DNA of 64,000 nucleotides. Origin: JAFCUW01 sp049897565 (GTDB lineage: Bacteria; Pseudomonadota; Gammaproteobacteria; Burkholderiales; Burkholderiaceae_D). The translations under genes and the position numbers were made by a program. The DNA lies in assembly GCF_049897565.1 (NCBI RefSeq), contig NZ_JAFCWM010000010.1, forward strand, positions 1 to 64,000. Direction: 5' to 3'. The notes below the pieces were generated by a model. It was not told where the DNA came from, searched no databases, and saw only the letters and a program-made list of their open reading frames with translations. Each line of letters begins with the position of its first letter. Positions within the stretch are counted from its first letter, which is position 1. Positions 51,241 through 60,910 of this stretch are shown piece after piece.

Positions 51241-52359
51241 ATGAAATCCGTCATTCAGAATGCCTCCCGCATCATCATCAAGGTCGGCTCGTCGCTGGTC
51301 ACCAACGACGGCCGCGGGCTCGATCACGCCGCCATCGCGCGCTGGGCTTCGCAGATATCGGCCTTGCGCGCGCTCGGCAAGGAAGTGGTGCTGGTCAGCT
51401 CCGGCGCGATCGCCGAAGGCATGCTGCGCCTCGGCTTCGAGACGCGCCCGACCGATATCCACGAACTGCAGGCCTGCGCCGCGGTAGGGCAGATGGGCCT
51501 GGCGCAGATCTACGAGTCGAGCTTTCGCGCGCATGGCCTGGGCACCGCGCAGGTGCTGCTCACGCACGCCGACCTGGCCGACCGCGAGCGCTACCTGAAC
51601 GCGCGCTCGACCCTGACCACCTTGCTGCGCCTGGGCGTGGTCCCGATCATCAACGAGAACGACACGGTCGTCACCGACGAGATCAAGTTCGGCGACAACG
51701 ACACGCTCGGCGCCCTGGTGGCGAACCTGATCGAAGCCGATGCGCTGGTGATCCTGACCGACCAGCACGGGCTGTTTTCGGCCGACCCGCGCAAGGATCC
51801 GGCGGCGACCCTGATCGCCGAAGGGGCAGCGGGCGACCCGGCGCTCGAGGCGATGGCCGGCGGCGCCGGCAGCAGCATCGGTCGCGGCGGCATGCTGACC
51901 AAGATCCTGGCCGCCAAGCGCGCCGCACGCTCGGGCGCGCACACGATCATCGCTTGGGGCCGCGACAGCGACGTGCTTACGCGGCTGGCCGCCGGCGAAG
52001 CGATCGGCACGCAGCTGACGGCGCAGACCGGCCGCATGACCGCGCGCAAGCAGTGGATGACGGACCATTTGCACACCGCCGGCAAGGTGGTGCTCGATGC
52101 CGGCGCCGTGCAAAAGCTCACGCGCGAGGGCAAGTCGCTGCTGCCGATCGGCGTGATCGGCGTGACGGGCGAATTTGGCCGCGGCGCGGTGGTCACGTGC
52201 GTCGGCGAAGACGGCGTGGCGATCGCGCGCGGGCTGTCGAATTACACCAGCAGCGAGGCCAGGCGCATCATGCGCAAGCCGTCGTCGGAGATCGAGAAGG
52301 TGCTCGGCTTTCTCGACGGGCCCGAGCTGATTCATCGCGACAACCTGGTGCTGCTGTAG
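51241..52359 (+). CDS. proB: Glutamate 5-kinase
   Basis: 372 residues. The amino-acid-kinase domain begins ASRIIIKVGSSLVTNDGRGL; VLVSSGAIAEGM, CAAVGQMGL, IINENDTVVTDEIKFGDND and GRGGMLTKILAAKRA are all present. A C-terminal PUA domain (~280-365) starts near GKVVLDAGAVQKL. It phosphorylates glutamate in the first step of proline synthesis and is feedback-inhibited by proline. proA is not adjacent. obgE-proB proximity is common in betaproteobacteria. Confidence 0.97.
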   Translation: MKSVIQNASRIIIKVGSSLVTNDGRGLDHAAIARWASQISALRALGKEVVLVSSGAIAEGMLRLGFETRPTDIHELQACAAVGQMGLAQIYESSFRAHGLGTAQVLLTHADLADRERYLNARSTLTTLLRLGVVPIINENDTVVTDEIKFGDNDTLGALVANLIEADALVILTDQHGLFSADPRKDPAATLIAEGAAGDPALEAMAGGAGSSIGRGGMLTKILAAKRAARSGAHTIIAWGRDSDVLTRLAAGEAIGTQLTAQTGRMTARKQWMTDHLHTAGKVVLDAGAVQKLTREGKSLLPIGVIGVTGEFGRGAVVTCVGEDGVAIARGLSNYTSSEARRIMRKPSSEIEKVLGFLDGPELIHRDNLVLL

Positions 52360-52437
52360 CCACACAAAGCGCGCCGTCTCGACGTCGTTCCCGCCATCGG
52401 CGGATCCGATGCCCATCACGGGCAGGGCTTCCAGCAC

Positions 52438-55371
52438 CTAGTGGATGCCCGGATGCGCCGCCGCCAGACGCAGCTCGATGTCTTGAATGACGCCGTGGAT
52501 GTCGTCACCCGACACCGGCGGACTAAAGAAAAACCCCTGCCCCAGGTGGCAGCCGTGCTCCATCAGCCAGTTCATCTGCTGCGCCGTTTCGACGCCCTCG
52601 GCCACCACCAGCATCTTCAGCGCCACGCCCATCGCGACGATGGCCTCGGTCAGCGTCTCGGCGTTCGCATCCTGCAGCATGCTGAGGGTGAACGACTGGT
52701 CGATCTTGATGCTCTGCAGCGGCAACTGGCGCAGGTAGCTTAGCGACGAGAATCCGGTGCCGAAGTCGTCCAGCGTAGTGCCGATGCCGCGGGTGTTAAA
52801 CGCGGCCAGCACGCTGCGGGTGCGCGCAAGTTCACGCATCACCGCCGACTCGGTCACCTCGATCTCGAGCGTATCGCCCGGCATATTGAACTCGTCGAGC
52901 AAGGCGCCGAGGTATTCCACCACGTCGGTCGACAGGATGTCCGCCATCGACAGGTTGATCGATACCGGCAGCGGCGGCAGGCCCTGGTCGCGCCAGCGCG
53001 CTTGCGCCTGCAGCGCATGGCGCATCACCCAGCGGTCGATGCGCACGATCTGGTCGCTGCGCTCGGCTAGCGGGATGAACACCGCCGGCGGCATCGGTCC
53101 GCGCGTCGGGTGATTCCAGCGCACCAGCGCCTCCATGCCGACCACGCGGCAGGTCGCCAGATCGACCTTCGGCTGGAACACCAGCGACAGTTCGTCCTGC
53201 TCGATCGCTTCGCCGAGGTCGCGCTCGAGCAGGTACTGGTCGAGCTGGTCGGACTCCATCGAAAAATCGAACACCGAACTGCGCGAGCGGCCGCTGGCCT
53301 TTGCGTGGTACAGCGCCAGGTCGGCACGGCGCAACAGTTCGCCGACGGTGCGCCCGTGCGCCGGCGGCAGCGCAATCCCCACCGAGACGCTCATCCTCAG
53401 CTGCTGGCCGTTGATGTCGAACGGCCGCGTCACCGTCTGGTGCAGCCGTTCGCCGAACATCAGCGCGGTGGCGGCGTCCGGATGGTCGATCTGGAACAGC
53501 AGCATGAATTCGTCGCCGCCGAGGCGCGCCAGCAGATCGCAGTCGCGGACGACGGCGCCGAGCCGCCGGCCGAACTGCAGCAGCACCTGGTCGCCGGTGG
53601 CGTGGCCATAGGCGTCGTTGATATTCTTGAAGTGATCCAGGTCAAGCAGCATCAGCGCTGCATCGTATTGGCCGTCCTGCAGGCGCCGCGTGACCTCGTC
53701 TTCCATCGTGCGGCGATTGTACAGTCCCGTCAACTGGTCGTGGTGGGCGCGCCAGTGCAGCTTCTCGTGCAGCGTGCGGTTTACCCGCAGCTTGTGTACT
53801 TCGGCGAGGATCTGCAGCAGCGACTTCAGGCCTTCCGACTCGATGTCGGTCCACGGTTCGCTGCGCCCCCTGACCTGCTGGCGCCATTCGGCAAACGAGC
53901 GGCGCGGCTCGAGCCGGACGCGCCCGCCCGGTTCATCGCAGACCTGCTCTTTGACCGGCTCGCCCGCCCAGCGCACCAGCTGCACCACCTCGGGCCGGGT
54001 AGCAAAGCAGAAGATCGGATGGTCTTCGAAGCGGTGTGCCAGCAGCATGCCGGCCGCTTCGGGCAGCGCGTCGATGCGGTGCTGGCCAGGCGTGAGCAGG
54101 TCGTCCCACAACAGCACCCCCGGCGCATGGCCGGTCCGGTCGAGCCGCGCCAGCACCTCGGTAAGCGTCTGCCGGGCCGGCTGGTGGCGCCGGCCCGGCC
54201 CGCCGATCCAGTGGGTCGAGTTCAGGTACACCCCGAGCGTGTTGGCCCGGAACGCGTGAAGGAAATCGGGCAGCCGCTGGCGCAGCAGCACGGCAATGTC
54301 CTCGCCCTTCAGCAGCGACTGGTGGAATTGGCTGAGCAGGTTGCCCATCGCCAGGCGCTGGTCGAGCCCCTCCAGCTTGGTCAGCGTTTCGATGCGCATC
54401 GTGGCCACTTCGGCCGTCAGTTCGCACAGCTGGCGCAGCGCCGCGCGGACGTGGTGCGGCGGGGACTTCGGCGTGTGGTGATGGCAGGCGATCATGCCCC
54501 ACAGTTTGGCGTCGATGACGATCGACATCGTCAGCGTCGCGCGCACGCCCATGTTGCGCAGGTAGGACAGGTGCACCGGCGACAGGCCGCGCAGCAGGCA
54601 GTGACTCTGGTCGAGCGGGGCGCCGTCGGGCAGCAGCGGCGGCACCAGTGTGTCGGGCGTCGCCTCGACGTCGGCCAGCACGCGCAGCCGGTTGGTCAGG
54701 TACAGTTCGCGCGCCTGGGCCGGGATGTCGCTGGCGGGGAATCGCAGGCCCACAAAGCGCTGCTCGCAGTGCGCGCCGCACTGCTCGGCGATGACTGCGC
54801 CGGAACCGTCGGGCAGGAAGCGGTAAATCATCACGCGGTCGAAGCCGGTAAAGCCGCGCACCACCTTGGCGCAATCGTCGAGGAAGGTGTCGATGCGGTC
54901 GGCGCGGCGCAGTCGCGCAATCAGCGAGGCGATGTCGGCGAACTCACGGCCTTCGGCGCGCAACCGCTCGGCGCTGGTGGTCTGCGGCAGCCATTCGAGC
55001 ACGGCGACCTCGCCGAGGCGATGGCCAATGCATTCCCAGTCGTCGGACGCCTGCTGCTGTGCCGGCGCGGTGCGCTCGAAGCGCGCGCGCCACGGCAGCG
55101 CCATCGGCTGCACCGGCGGCAGCGCGTCAAGGCCAAGCGTGTCGAACGGCGGGCCCCGCTCGATCCAGTCGAGCAGCGGCGTGCCGAGCATGGCCTCGGC
55201 AGTGAGCCCGGGCCAGTGGCGTGCAATGCCGCTCGAGACCTGGACAACGCGCCCGTCGGCGACCTGCGCGACGATCAGAAAGCCGTGCGGCTGCACGGTG
55301 CCGAGCAGGTGAATCGGTTCCCGGGCACAGGCTTTTTCCAGCTCTGTCGGTATGGTGTCGTAGCCCTGCAT
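52438..55371 (-). CDS. Bacteriophytochrome with GGDEF and EAL domains
   Basis: 977 residues. A PAS-like domain starts with Cys15 in LEKACAREPIHLLGTVQPHG, the biliverdin-attachment position of bacteriophytochromes. The GAF domain contains FPASDIPAQARELY (~213-226). PHY has the tongue motif PRRSFAEWRQQVRGRSEPW (~480-500). GGDEF domain ~545-705 with an intact ARLGGDEFMLLFQ; EAL domain ~725-970 with VVGMEALVRWNHP and FGTGFSSLSYL. It should sense red/far-red light and make or break cyclic di-GMP. No haem oxygenase gene is adjacent. It stands alone, convergent with proB. Confidence 0.95.
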   Translation of the reverse strand: MQGYDTIPTELEKACAREPIHLLGTVQPHGFLIVAQVADGRVVQVSSGIARHWPGLTAEAMLGTPLLDWIERGPPFDTLGLDALPPVQPMALPWRARFERTAPAQQQASDDWECIGHRLGEVAVLEWLPQTTSAERLRAEGREFADIASLIARLRRADRIDTFLDDCAKVVRGFTGFDRVMIYRFLPDGSGAVIAEQCGAHCEQRFVGLRFPASDIPAQARELYLTNRLRVLADVEATPDTLVPPLLPDGAPLDQSHCLLRGLSPVHLSYLRNMGVRATLTMSIVIDAKLWGMIACHHHTPKSPPHHVRAALRQLCELTAEVATMRIETLTKLEGLDQRLAMGNLLSQFHQSLLKGEDIAVLLRQRLPDFLHAFRANTLGVYLNSTHWIGGPGRRHQPARQTLTEVLARLDRTGHAPGVLLWDDLLTPGQHRIDALPEAAGMLLAHRFEDHPIFCFATRPEVVQLVRWAGEPVKEQVCDEPGGRVRLEPRRSFAEWRQQVRGRSEPWTDIESEGLKSLLQILAEVHKLRVNRTLHEKLHWRAHHDQLTGLYNRRTMEDEVTRRLQDGQYDAALMLLDLDHFKNINDAYGHATGDQVLLQFGRRLGAVVRDCDLLARLGGDEFMLLFQIDHPDAATALMFGERLHQTVTRPFDINGQQLRMSVSVGIALPPAHGRTVGELLRRADLALYHAKASGRSRSSVFDFSMESDQLDQYLLERDLGEAIEQDELSLVFQPKVDLATCRVVGMEALVRWNHPTRGPMPPAVFIPLAERSDQIVRIDRWVMRHALQAQARWRDQGLPPLPVSINLSMADILSTDVVEYLGALLDEFNMPGDTLEIEVTESAVMRELARTRSVLAAFNTRGIGTTLDDFGTGFSSLSYLRQLPLQSIKIDQSFTLSMLQDANAETLTEAIVAMGVALKMLVVAEGVETAQQMNWLMEHGCHLGQGFFFSPPVSGDDIHGVIQDIELRLAAAHPGIH

Positions 55372-55430
55372 GGTTATCGGTTACGCGGTTGTTACAGTAA
55401 GACTGGTTCGGCGCCGGCTAGTTCATCGCG

Positions 55431-56078
55431 CTACAGCCGATCCGGCGGCGGCGTCTTGGGACGGTATTCGCACAGGTCGGCGATCAGGCAGTTCCAGCAC
55501 AGCGGTTTGCGCGCGATGCAGGTGTAGCGCCCGTGCAGGATCAGCCAGTGATGGGCGTCCTGCAAAAACGCCTTCGGCACGAACTTGAGCAGCTTCTGCT
55601 CGACTACCTCGACCGTTTTGCCGGGCGCGATGCCGGTGCGGTTCGACACCCGGAAGATATGGGTGTCGACCGCCATGGTCGGCTCGCCGAAGGCGGTGTT
55701 GAGCACGACGTTGGCGGTCTTGCGGCCGACCCCGGGCAGCGCTTCGAGCGCCTCGCGCGAGCGCGGCACTTCGCCGCCGTACAGGTCGACGAGCATCTGG
55801 CAGGTGGCGATAACGTTTTTCGCCTTGGTGTTGTACAGGCCGATGGTGGCGATGTAGGTCTTCAGTTCGTCGAGGCCAAGCGCCAATATCTGCGCCGGCG
55901 TATTGGCCACCGGGTACAGCTTGCGGGTGGCCTTGTTGACGCCGACGTCGGTCGACTGGGCCGATAGCAGCACCGCGATCAGCAGTTCGAACGGGGTGGT
56001 GTATTCCAGTTCCGTGGTCGGATGCGGATTGGCGGCGCGAAAGCGGGTGAAGATCTCGAGGCGTTTGGCAGGATTCAT
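55431..56078 (-). CDS. nth: Endonuclease III
   Basis: 215 residues from the ATG at 56078, which overlaps the rsxB stop. Helix-hairpin-helix LEALPGVGRKTANVVL carries the catalytic Lys, with the catalytic Asp in AVDTHIFRVSNR. The C-terminal 4Fe-4S cluster is CIARKPLCWNCLIADLC. It is a DNA glycosylase/AP lyase for oxidised pyrimidines. Overlap with rsxB reflects the well-known rsx-nth association. Confidence 0.97.
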   Translation of the reverse strand: MNPAKRLEIFTRFRAANPHPTTELEYTTPFELLIAVLLSAQSTDVGVNKATRKLYPVANTPAQILALGLDELKTYIATIGLYNTKAKNVIATCQMLVDLYGGEVPRSREALEALPGVGRKTANVVLNTAFGEPTMAVDTHIFRVSNRTGIAPGKTVEVVEQKLLKFVPKAFLQDAHHWLILHGRYTCIARKPLCWNCLIADLCEYRPKTPPPDRL

Positions 56079-56746
56079 TCGGCGGGAGGCGTCGCCTTCA
56101 GGCGCGCGCGTTCGATGGCGGCGGCGATGATGGCGCGCTTGCGCTCCTTCTCGGCCAGTTGTTCGGGCGTGTTGGTCGCTTCGGCCGTCACTTCGCGCAT
56201 CTTGGCCACCGCCTTGGCGGCCAGGCGGGCGTCGTTTTCCTCGCGTTCGCGCTGCAGGCGCGCGCCGCGCAGGTCGTGGCGCGCGCGCGCGGCGTCGGCC
56301 TGCCGCTGCGACCAGGCGTCCCAGCCGGTGAAGTCGCCCGTGACCGGGTACATGACGATGCAGTCGACCGGGCAGGGCGCCACGCACAGGTCGCAGCCGG
56401 TGCACAGGCTCGGCACCACGGTGTGCATCTGCTTGGCCGCGCCGACGATGGCGTCGACCGGGCAGGCCTGGATGCACAAGGTGCAGCCTATGCACAGCTC
56501 CTCGTCGATGTAGGCGACCGGGCGCGCACGCTCTATGCCGTTGACCGGATTGATCGGGATGACGGCGCGCCCGGTGACGCCGGCCAGGCGGCGCACGCCC
56601 TCGATGCCGCCCGGCGGGCACTGGTTGATGTCGGCCGTGCCGTCGGCGATCGCTTCGGCGTACGGCCGGCACGCCGCATAGCCACACTTGGTGCATTGCG
56701 TCTGCGGCAGTACGTCTTCGATCAGGTCGGCGAGGGTCTTGGTCAC
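56075..56746 (-). CDS. rsxB: Electron transport complex subunit RsxB/RnfB-like ferredoxin
   Basis: 223 residues from a GTG at 56746. The N-terminal Fe-S motif is LPQTQCTKCGYAACRPYAEA with a further Cys at NQCPPGG. Two 4Fe-4S ferredoxin motifs follow: CIGCTLCIQACPVDA and CTGCDLCVAPCPVDC. The membrane anchor of full RnfB is missing and the other Rnf/Rsx subunits are absent, which is the usual soluble betaproteobacterial form coupled to nth. The charged C-terminal helix (REREENDARLAAKAVAKM) is typical. The electron partner is not known here; supplying or repairing the Nth cluster is a plausible inference. Confidence 0.9.
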   Translation of the reverse strand: MTKTLADLIEDVLPQTQCTKCGYAACRPYAEAIADGTADINQCPPGGIEGVRRLAGVTGRAVIPINPVNGIERARPVAYIDEELCIGCTLCIQACPVDAIVGAAKQMHTVVPSLCTGCDLCVAPCPVDCIVMYPVTGDFTGWDAWSQRQADAARARHDLRGARLQREREENDARLAAKAVAKMREVTAEATNTPEQLAEKERKRAIIAAAIERARLKATPPAE

Positions 56747-56837
56747 GGTGGTCCGCTATACGCAAAACGCCATTATCCGACAAAAGCCGATGTGGCGGCG
56801 AAGGCAAGAACTTCATGCATATAAGTAACAATGTTGC

Positions 56838-56865
56838 TTGGAAAGATTGTTCTCTGGGCTATAAT
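56838..56865 (+). promoter_or_regulatory. Putative sigma-70 promoter of natAB
   Basis: TTGGAA (56838-56843), a 16-bp spacer and TATAAT (56860-56865) lie 32 bases before the natA ATG at 56897, a suitable distance for a short leader. Confidence 0.6.
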
Positions 56866-56896
56866 TAAATTCCGTTATTGCGATGGTGAAAACCCG

Positions 56897-57676
56897 ATGA
56901 TCGAAGTCAAAAACCTGTTCAAGCGCTTCCGCCAAGCGAACAAATCGGACCTGTCCAAGCGCCGCGATGCGCGCGAAGGCGATGGCTATTTCCAGGCCGT
57001 GCGCGACGTCAGTTTTCATTGCGCCCCCGGCGAAGTGCTGGGCCTGTTGGGCCCGAACGGCGCCGGCAAGACCACCACCTTGCGCCTGCTTGCCACCGCG
57101 CTCAAGCCCGACCAGGGCACGGCGTTCGTCAACGGCGTCGACATCGTCGCCGAACCGATGCAGGCGCGCCGGCAGATCGGCTTCCTGTCCGGTACCACCG
57201 GCTTGTACGGCCGCCTGACCGGGCGCGAAAACGTCGAATATTTCGGCCGCCTGCACGGCATCGACGAAGCGCGCCTGCAGCGCCGCTGCGACGAGCTGTT
57301 CGAGCAATTGCAGCTGCACGATTTTGCCCACAAGCGCACCGACGAGATGTCGACCGGCATGAAGCAGAAGTGCTCGATCGCGCGCGCCGTGGTGCACGAT
57401 CCGAAGGTCATCATTCTCGATGAACCGACCAGCGGGCTCGACGTCATGGCGGCGAAGGTGCTGCTCGACTTCATGGCCGACTGCAAGCGGCGCCGGGTTC
57501 CGCTGATCTTTTCGACCCACCATCTGCACGAAGTCGACAAGCTGTGCGACCGCGTCTGCGTCATCAATGGCGGCACGACGGTGTTCAACGATACGACGGC
57601 CGCGTTCCGCCAGCTCGGCGGCGGCGATATTTTCGATGCTTTCATCGGCGTCATCAACGAAAGGAGTGCCGCCTGA
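56897..57676 (+). CDS. natA: ABC transporter ATP-binding protein (NatA-type)
   Basis: 259 residues. Walker A is GLLGPNGAGKTTTLRLL, the signature is DEMSTGMKQKCSIARA, Walker B is VIILDEPTSGLDV and the H-loop is FSTHHLHEVD. The signature STGMKQK is characteristic of NatA exporters. The ATG at 56897 is used rather than an upstream in-frame start because family members begin MIEVKNLFKRF. It overlaps natB by one base (TGATG), forming a two-gene exporter. The sodium-efflux role is from family knowledge; the substrate here is unproven. Confidence 0.93.
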   Translation: MIEVKNLFKRFRQANKSDLSKRRDAREGDGYFQAVRDVSFHCAPGEVLGLLGPNGAGKTTTLRLLATALKPDQGTAFVNGVDIVAEPMQARRQIGFLSGTTGLYGRLTGRENVEYFGRLHGIDEARLQRRCDELFEQLQLHDFAHKRTDEMSTGMKQKCSIARAVVHDPKVIILDEPTSGLDVMAAKVLLDFMADCKRRRVPLIFSTHHLHEVDKLCDRVCVINGGTTVFNDTTAAFRQLGGGDIFDAFIGVINERSAA

Positions 57677-58872
57677 TGTGGATCGTCTACCTGAAGGAAC
57701 TGCGCTCGCTGCTGCGCGACCGCAAGACGCTGATCTTCACGATCCTGATTCCGATTGTCGCGTTGCCGCTGATCGGCTTTGGCATGTCGCAGGTGATGAG
57801 CAAGCTGAGCGAAAAGGCGCGCACCGAGCAAATCAAGTACGCCATCTTCGGTGCGCAGAACGCACCGGCGCTGGCCGAGCTGTTCGCCAAGGATGCCGGC
57901 TACCGCGAAGTGAAGCTCGACAGCGCCGGCGACATCCGCGGCGCGATCGGCGACGACCGCATCAAGCTGGCGCTGAACGTGCCGGCGCAGTTCGCCGGCG
58001 CCATCGGCGCCAGCCAGCAGGCGGCCATCGAGCTGCACTTCAACAGCGCCGACGCCGGCGAAATCACCCGCAAGCGCGTCACCGCGGTGGTCGAACAATA
58101 CAACGCGACCTTGCGCGACAAGGCGCTGTCGCACTTCAAGCTGACGGCGCCGCAGCTCGCCTTCGTGCTCAATCCTGTCACCATCGATGTGCGTTCGACG
58201 GCCGACCAGCGCGAGCGCATCGGCGCTCTGGTGGGCGGCATGCTGCCTTACCTGTTGATCTTCGTGTGCCTGATGGCGGGGATGTACCCGGCGATCGACA
58301 TTGGCGCCGGCGAGAAGGAAGCCGGCACGCTCGAGACGCTGCTGCTGGCGCCGGTGTCGCGCTCGCAACTGGTGATGGGCAAGTTCCTGGTGTTGTTCAC
58401 GGTGGCGCTGGCGGCGTCGCTGCTGATGGTGAGCAGCCTGGGATTGCTGCTGCGCTTTTACCCGGGGCGGCTCGATCCGGCGCTGGCGGCGGTGGTGGCG
58501 GCGATCAGTATCGGCGACCTCGGCATGATCGCGCTGATGCTGGTGCCGACGGCGGCGATGTTTGCCGCGATCCTGTTGTCGATGTCGATTTACGCCAAGA
58601 GCTACAAGGAAGCAGCCGGCATGATGCAGCCGATGATGATCATCGCGATCATGCCGATGATGGTGGCGATGATTCCTGGTGTGGAGCTGACGTGGTTATG
58701 GTCGGCGGTCCCGCTGACCAACATCGCGCTGGCGATGAAGGAGATCGTCAAGGGGACGATGGATTATCCGAAGTTCCTGATGATCCTGTTTTCCAGCACT
58801 CTGCTGGCGGGCATCTTGCTGGCCTTTTGCCGCCGCTGGTTCAGCCGCGAGGAGGTGCTGTTCCGCGACTGA
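57676..58872 (+). CDS. natB: ABC transporter permease (NatB-type)
   Basis: 398 residues. One N-terminal membrane segment (TLIFTILIPIVALPLIGFGM) is followed by a periplasmic/extracellular domain of about 180 residues, then a cluster of five or six membrane segments from about residue 185 (GGMLPYLLIFVCLMAGMYPA) with GAGEKEAGTLETLLLAPVSR, the coupling motif of ABC-2 permeases. RBS AAGGAG lies within the natA end. It works with NatA. Confidence 0.93.
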   Translation: MWIVYLKELRSLLRDRKTLIFTILIPIVALPLIGFGMSQVMSKLSEKARTEQIKYAIFGAQNAPALAELFAKDAGYREVKLDSAGDIRGAIGDDRIKLALNVPAQFAGAIGASQQAAIELHFNSADAGEITRKRVTAVVEQYNATLRDKALSHFKLTAPQLAFVLNPVTIDVRSTADQRERIGALVGGMLPYLLIFVCLMAGMYPAIDIGAGEKEAGTLETLLLAPVSRSQLVMGKFLVLFTVALAASLLMVSSLGLLLRFYPGRLDPALAAVVAAISIGDLGMIALMLVPTAAMFAAILLSMSIYAKSYKEAAGMMQPMMIIAIMPMMVAMIPGVELTWLWSAVPLTNIALAMKEIVKGTMDYPKFLMILFSSTLLAGILLAFCRRWFSREEVLFRD

Positions 58873-58909
58873 TCGGGCACGCGGCGACGCCATTGCAGAG
58901 TCGCCGATG

Positions 58910-58948
58910 AAAAACGCCTCGCTGGGATGAGCAGCGAGGCGTTTTTTT
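58910..58948. terminator. Strong bidirectional terminator
   Basis: A5, stem CGCCTCGCT/AGCGAGGCG, 9-base loop and T7. It sits between the convergent natAB and phaZ transcripts and can stop both. Confidence 0.9.
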
Positions 58949-58961
58949 AGGGCTTGACGAA

Positions 58962-60197
58962 TCAGCCGTGCTTCTTGATGAACTCGCCAATCTTCGGGCA
59001 GATCGTCTCGCGCCAGCGGCGGCCCGAGAAAATGCCGTAGTGGCCGGCGCCAGGCGCGACGTAATCCTGCTGCATGTTGGCCGGAATGCCGCTGCACAGC
59101 TCGTGCGCCGCCTGGGTCTGGCCGGCGCCGGAGATGTCGTCGAGCTCGCCCTCTACCGTAAACAGCGCCACCGTCGTGATGTCTTGCGGACGCACCAGCT
59201 GGCCGCCGACTTCCCACGTGCCCTTCGGCAGGCGGTGTTCCTGGAACACGGTCTTGATCGTGTCGAGGTAGTACTCGGCCGGCATGTCGAGCACCGCGTT
59301 GTACTCGTTGTAAAACTGGCGGTGGCTCTCGGCCGGCTCGTCGTCGCCCAGCACCAGGTGCTGGTAGAACTCGCGATGGCTCTGCGCGTGGCGGCCAGGA
59401 TTCATCGCGATGAAGCCGGCGTGTTGCAAAAAGCCCGGATAGACCCGGCGGCCGAAACCGGGGTAGTTGCCCGGCACCGCATAGATGACCGTGTTTTCAA
59501 ACCACGAGAACGGTTTTTCGACCGCCAGGTCGTTGACCGCCGTCGGCGACTTGCTCGGGTCGATCGGGCCGCCCATCATCGTCATCGTCTTCGGCAGCTG
59601 CGGATCCTTCGCCGTGGCCATCAGCGAAATGGCGGCCAGCACCGGCACCGTCGGCTGGCACACGGAAATGACGTGCAGATCCGGCGCCAGCATGCGGAAG
59701 AAGTCCTGCACGTAGTAAATGTAGTTGTCGAGGTGGAACGGGCCTTCCGACGTCGGCACCATGCGCGCATCGGTCCAGTCGGTGATGTAGACGTCATGCT
59801 CCGGCAGCAAGCCACGCACAGTGTCGCGCAGCAAGGTCGAGTGGTGGCCGGACAATGGCGCAACCAACAACACTTTCGGCTGAGCCAGCTTGGCGATTTG
59901 CTTGTCGCTGAGATCTTTCTTGAAGTGCAGCAGGCGGCAGAACGGGCGCGCGATGACGGTGCGCTCCATGATGCCTACCGTTTCGCCGGCGACAAGGGTG
60001 CTGCCGATGTCGAAAGCCGGCTTCTCGTAATCCTTGCCGAGGCGGTACATCAGCTCGTATCCCGCGGCGATGCGCTGGGAAAACGGCGTGTGCGAGAAGG
60101 GCGAGACCGGGTTCGAAAACAGTTTCGACGATGCTTCCGCCCATTGCATCATGGGGGTCAGGAACGAGCGTTGCATCTCGTGCAATTGGTAGAGCAT
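58962..60197 (-). CDS. phaZ: Intracellular polyhydroxyalkanoate depolymerase
   Basis: 411 residues, MLYQLHEMQRSFLTPMMQWA to IGEFIKKHG. An alpha/beta-hydrolase core with the nucleophile in VISVCQPTVPVLA (Cys180), where PHA depolymerases of the Ralstonia PhaZ1 class use cysteine in place of serine. The acid and histidine are probably in the GELDDISGAGQT and PGAGHYGIFSGRRW regions. It mobilises stored polyhydroxybutyrate in the cytoplasm. No signal peptide. It stands alone, with terminators on both sides. Confidence 0.93.
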   Translation of the reverse strand: MLYQLHEMQRSFLTPMMQWAEASSKLFSNPVSPFSHTPFSQRIAAGYELMYRLGKDYEKPAFDIGSTLVAGETVGIMERTVIARPFCRLLHFKKDLSDKQIAKLAQPKVLLVAPLSGHHSTLLRDTVRGLLPEHDVYITDWTDARMVPTSEGPFHLDNYIYYVQDFFRMLAPDLHVISVCQPTVPVLAAISLMATAKDPQLPKTMTMMGGPIDPSKSPTAVNDLAVEKPFSWFENTVIYAVPGNYPGFGRRVYPGFLQHAGFIAMNPGRHAQSHREFYQHLVLGDDEPAESHRQFYNEYNAVLDMPAEYYLDTIKTVFQEHRLPKGTWEVGGQLVRPQDITTVALFTVEGELDDISGAGQTQAAHELCSGIPANMQQDYVAPGAGHYGIFSGRRWRETICPKIGEFIKKHG

Positions 60198-60401
60198 AAA
60201 AGTTCCTTCGTGAGCTACTTGGCCGCCGCTAATGCGGCGGTCCGTGAATTAATTATAGGCTATACCAGTCACCGTACTGCAATTTGCGGTTCTAATTAGC
60301 AATTGCGTAATGCTTATCGAAGACGTCCGGTAGTTTTTCCCCATGCACGCTTTGTATCACGCCAGGCGACGCCTCGTCGGTGAAGCGCCCAACATATAGA
60401 C

Positions 60402-60429
60402 AAAAAACGCCCGGCCGCGCGCGTTTTTT
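60402..60429. terminator. Terminator beyond fdxA
   Basis: A6-CGC, a CCGGCC-centred loop and GCG-T6 form a short hairpin usable on both strands, downstream of the minus-strand ferredoxin gene and between it and phaZ. No gene lies in 60198-60586. Confidence 0.65.
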
Positions 60430-60586
60430 CGCGACGGAAACCGAACGTGATCAGTGCAACATCGGGTGGCGGGGAGCCGGGCCGAGCCGTGCTGGCGCCG
60501 GGACTGGGATGGCCGGTACGTTGCCGGTGCGGGCCGGCAGCGCGGGATACTGTGGATCAAACACCGCCGCGTGGCGGCCGGGCAGG

Positions 60587-60910
60587 CTAGCGGATCAGCT
60601 GGTCCAGTTTGTCCTTGACGTCTTTCCACTTGTCCGCGTCCGGCAGGGCCGGCTTGGTCTTGGTGATCGACGGCCAGGCGCGCGCCAGGTCAACGTTAAT
60701 CTTGATGAAAGGAACCTGATCGGCCGGCACGTCTTCTTCCGCGAAGATCGCGTTAACCGGGCACTCCGCCACGCAGACCGCGCAATCGATGCACTCGTCC
60801 GGATCGATCGTCAGAAAATTGTGGCCTTCCCGGAAACAATCTACCGGGCATACATCGACGCAATCGGTGTATCGACAGCTGATGCATGATTCGGTGACAA
60901 CGTGGGTCAT
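60587..60910 (-). CDS. fdxA: 7Fe ferredoxin FdxA
   Basis: 107 residues from the ATG at 60910: MTHVVTESCISCRYTDCVDV. The first cluster motif CISCRYTDCVDVCPVDCF carries the residues for a 3Fe-4S/4Fe-4S pair, and the second is CIDCAVCVAECPVNAI. The C-terminal extension (ITKTKPALPDADKWKDVKDK) is typical of proteobacterial FdxA. It is an electron carrier in the cytoplasm. It stands alone; in many betaproteobacteria it is near mutS or phaZ. Confidence 0.95.
   Translation of the reverse strand: MTHVVTESCISCRYTDCVDVCPVDCFREGHNFLTIDPDECIDCAVCVAECPVNAIFAEEDVPADQVPFIKINVDLARAWPSITKTKPALPDADKWKDVKDKLDQLIR

Noticed and set aside
51121..52437. Long minus-strand frame opposite proB
   Set aside because: The product is compositionally unnatural and proB is intact on the other strand.
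53110..55527. 805-codon open frame on the plus strand
   Set aside because: It is antisense to the bacteriophytochrome gene, whose domains are unmistakable; high GC keeps the opposite frame open.
57567..58910. 447-codon frame overlapping natB
   Set aside because: It is in a different frame from the clear permease sequence and is a high-GC shadow.
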